A program made the position numbers and the translations under genes. 12,652 nt of DNA from DATBED01 sp036276195 (lineage in GTDB: Bacteria > Patescibacteriota > Saccharimonadia > Saccharimonadales > UBA4665): NCBI GenBank assembly GCA_036276195.1, contig DATBED010000044.1:1-12652 (forward strand), read 5' to 3'. The notes under the pieces were generated by a model that saw nothing but the letters and a program-made list of their open reading frames with translations, made no database searches and was not told the origin of the DNA. Shown in pieces: positions 12,602 through 12,652 of the stretch (position 1 is the first letter of the stretch; each line of letters opens with the position of its first letter).

Positions 12602-12652
12602 CAGGCTGTTTGCGATACTCATTTAAGGCTTCCTGTGGTGTTTTGTAGCCTA
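12582..12652 (-). CDS. Transposase C-terminal fragment (DDE integrase-core type), rest outside window
   Basis: On the minus strand the sequence reads GYKTPQEALNEYRKQPENKK followed by Pro-Arg and TAA (12584-12582). GYKTPxEAL is the typical ending of rve/DDE transposases of the IS3, IS30 and IS481 groups, where it follows the catalytic core. Only 22 codons are visible, so family and integrity cannot be told. The final Pro-Arg-stop codons form one arm and the loop of the plus-strand terminator hairpin. Confidence 0.55.
   Translation of the reverse strand, partial: GYKTPQEALNEYRKQPENKKPR

Larger units (their letters stand above)
12484..12652 (-). mobile_element. Right end of an insertion sequence, continues past window
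   Basis: The last 70 bases encode a transposase C-terminus on the minus strand, so an IS extends beyond the window. The candidate outer end is the TGTATTGTAAAG that starts at 12484, only 10 nt after the hydrolase stop; TG(T) ends are common in IS3 and IS481-type elements. The boundary is a guess until the other end is seen. Confidence 0.45.

Noticed and set aside
1..12652. Frequent GCCGGC hexamers and GGCC-rich codons, considered as a signature of restriction-modification or repeats.
   Set aside because: They fall in Ala-Gly and similar codon pairs throughout the genes and follow codon preference; no CRISPR array or spaced repeat unit was found.

Overview
The window reads like a gene-dense chromosome segment of a small-genome bacterium, most likely a Candidate Phyla Radiation/Patescibacteria member close to Saccharibacteria (TM7). 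This is a judgement from protein style and gene order (ArgS with an NPFKVLHAGH signature, a DnaG without zinc ligands, dnaG-rpoD-P-loop kinase order), not from a search. TGA works as an ordinary stop, so a recoded lineage is not indicated. No gene-free stretch exceeds about 180 bases.

Layout. (1) Positions 1-2462 (+): 3' part of argS, then an MscL-type mechanosensitive channel gene and msrB, in one tight operon (2-nt gap, then an ATGA overlap). (2) Positions 2507-4217: an accessory-looking block. On the minus strand lie a phd-doc toxin-antitoxin pair with a consensus promoter and a perfect operator, and an HxlR/YodB-like redox-type repressor. Divergent from the repressor is a flavin reductase. 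(3) Positions 4386-5276 (+): oligoribonuclease (orn) and a YjbR/MmcQ-like protein, overlapping. (4) Positions 5273-5986 (-): a Pro/Gln-rich single-pass membrane protein of unknown function, ending convergently with the YjbR gene through shared TTAA stops. (5) Positions 6042-8213 (+): a 14-TM DHA2-type MFS exporter and a GT34-like glycosyltransferase. (6) Positions 8320-12473 (+): dnaG, rpoD, a P-loop nucleotide/CoaE-like kinase and an alpha/beta hydrolase, each overlapping the next by 1-8 nt, so probably one transcript. (7) From about 12484 to the window end: the right end of an insertion sequence whose transposase C-terminus is read on the minus strand, with a strong plus-strand terminator folded over its last codons.

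The most interesting patterns are regulatory and structural. Resident genes orn, the membrane protein gene, the MFS gene and dnaG have a -10 box ending only 6-8 nt before the start codon, which predicts leaderless mRNAs; hxlR is close to this. In contrast, phd and the flavin reductase gene have conventional leaders with Shine-Dalgarno sequences. DnaG has lost all four ligands of its zinc ribbon (S34, T37, D55, S58 in place of C, H, C, C), while its TOPRIM active site is intact. The HxlR protein carries cysteines near its N-terminus and as its last residue, a YodB-like arrangement, beside a flavin reductase. I did not find a clearly new multi-gene system; the items above are the best candidates for follow-up.
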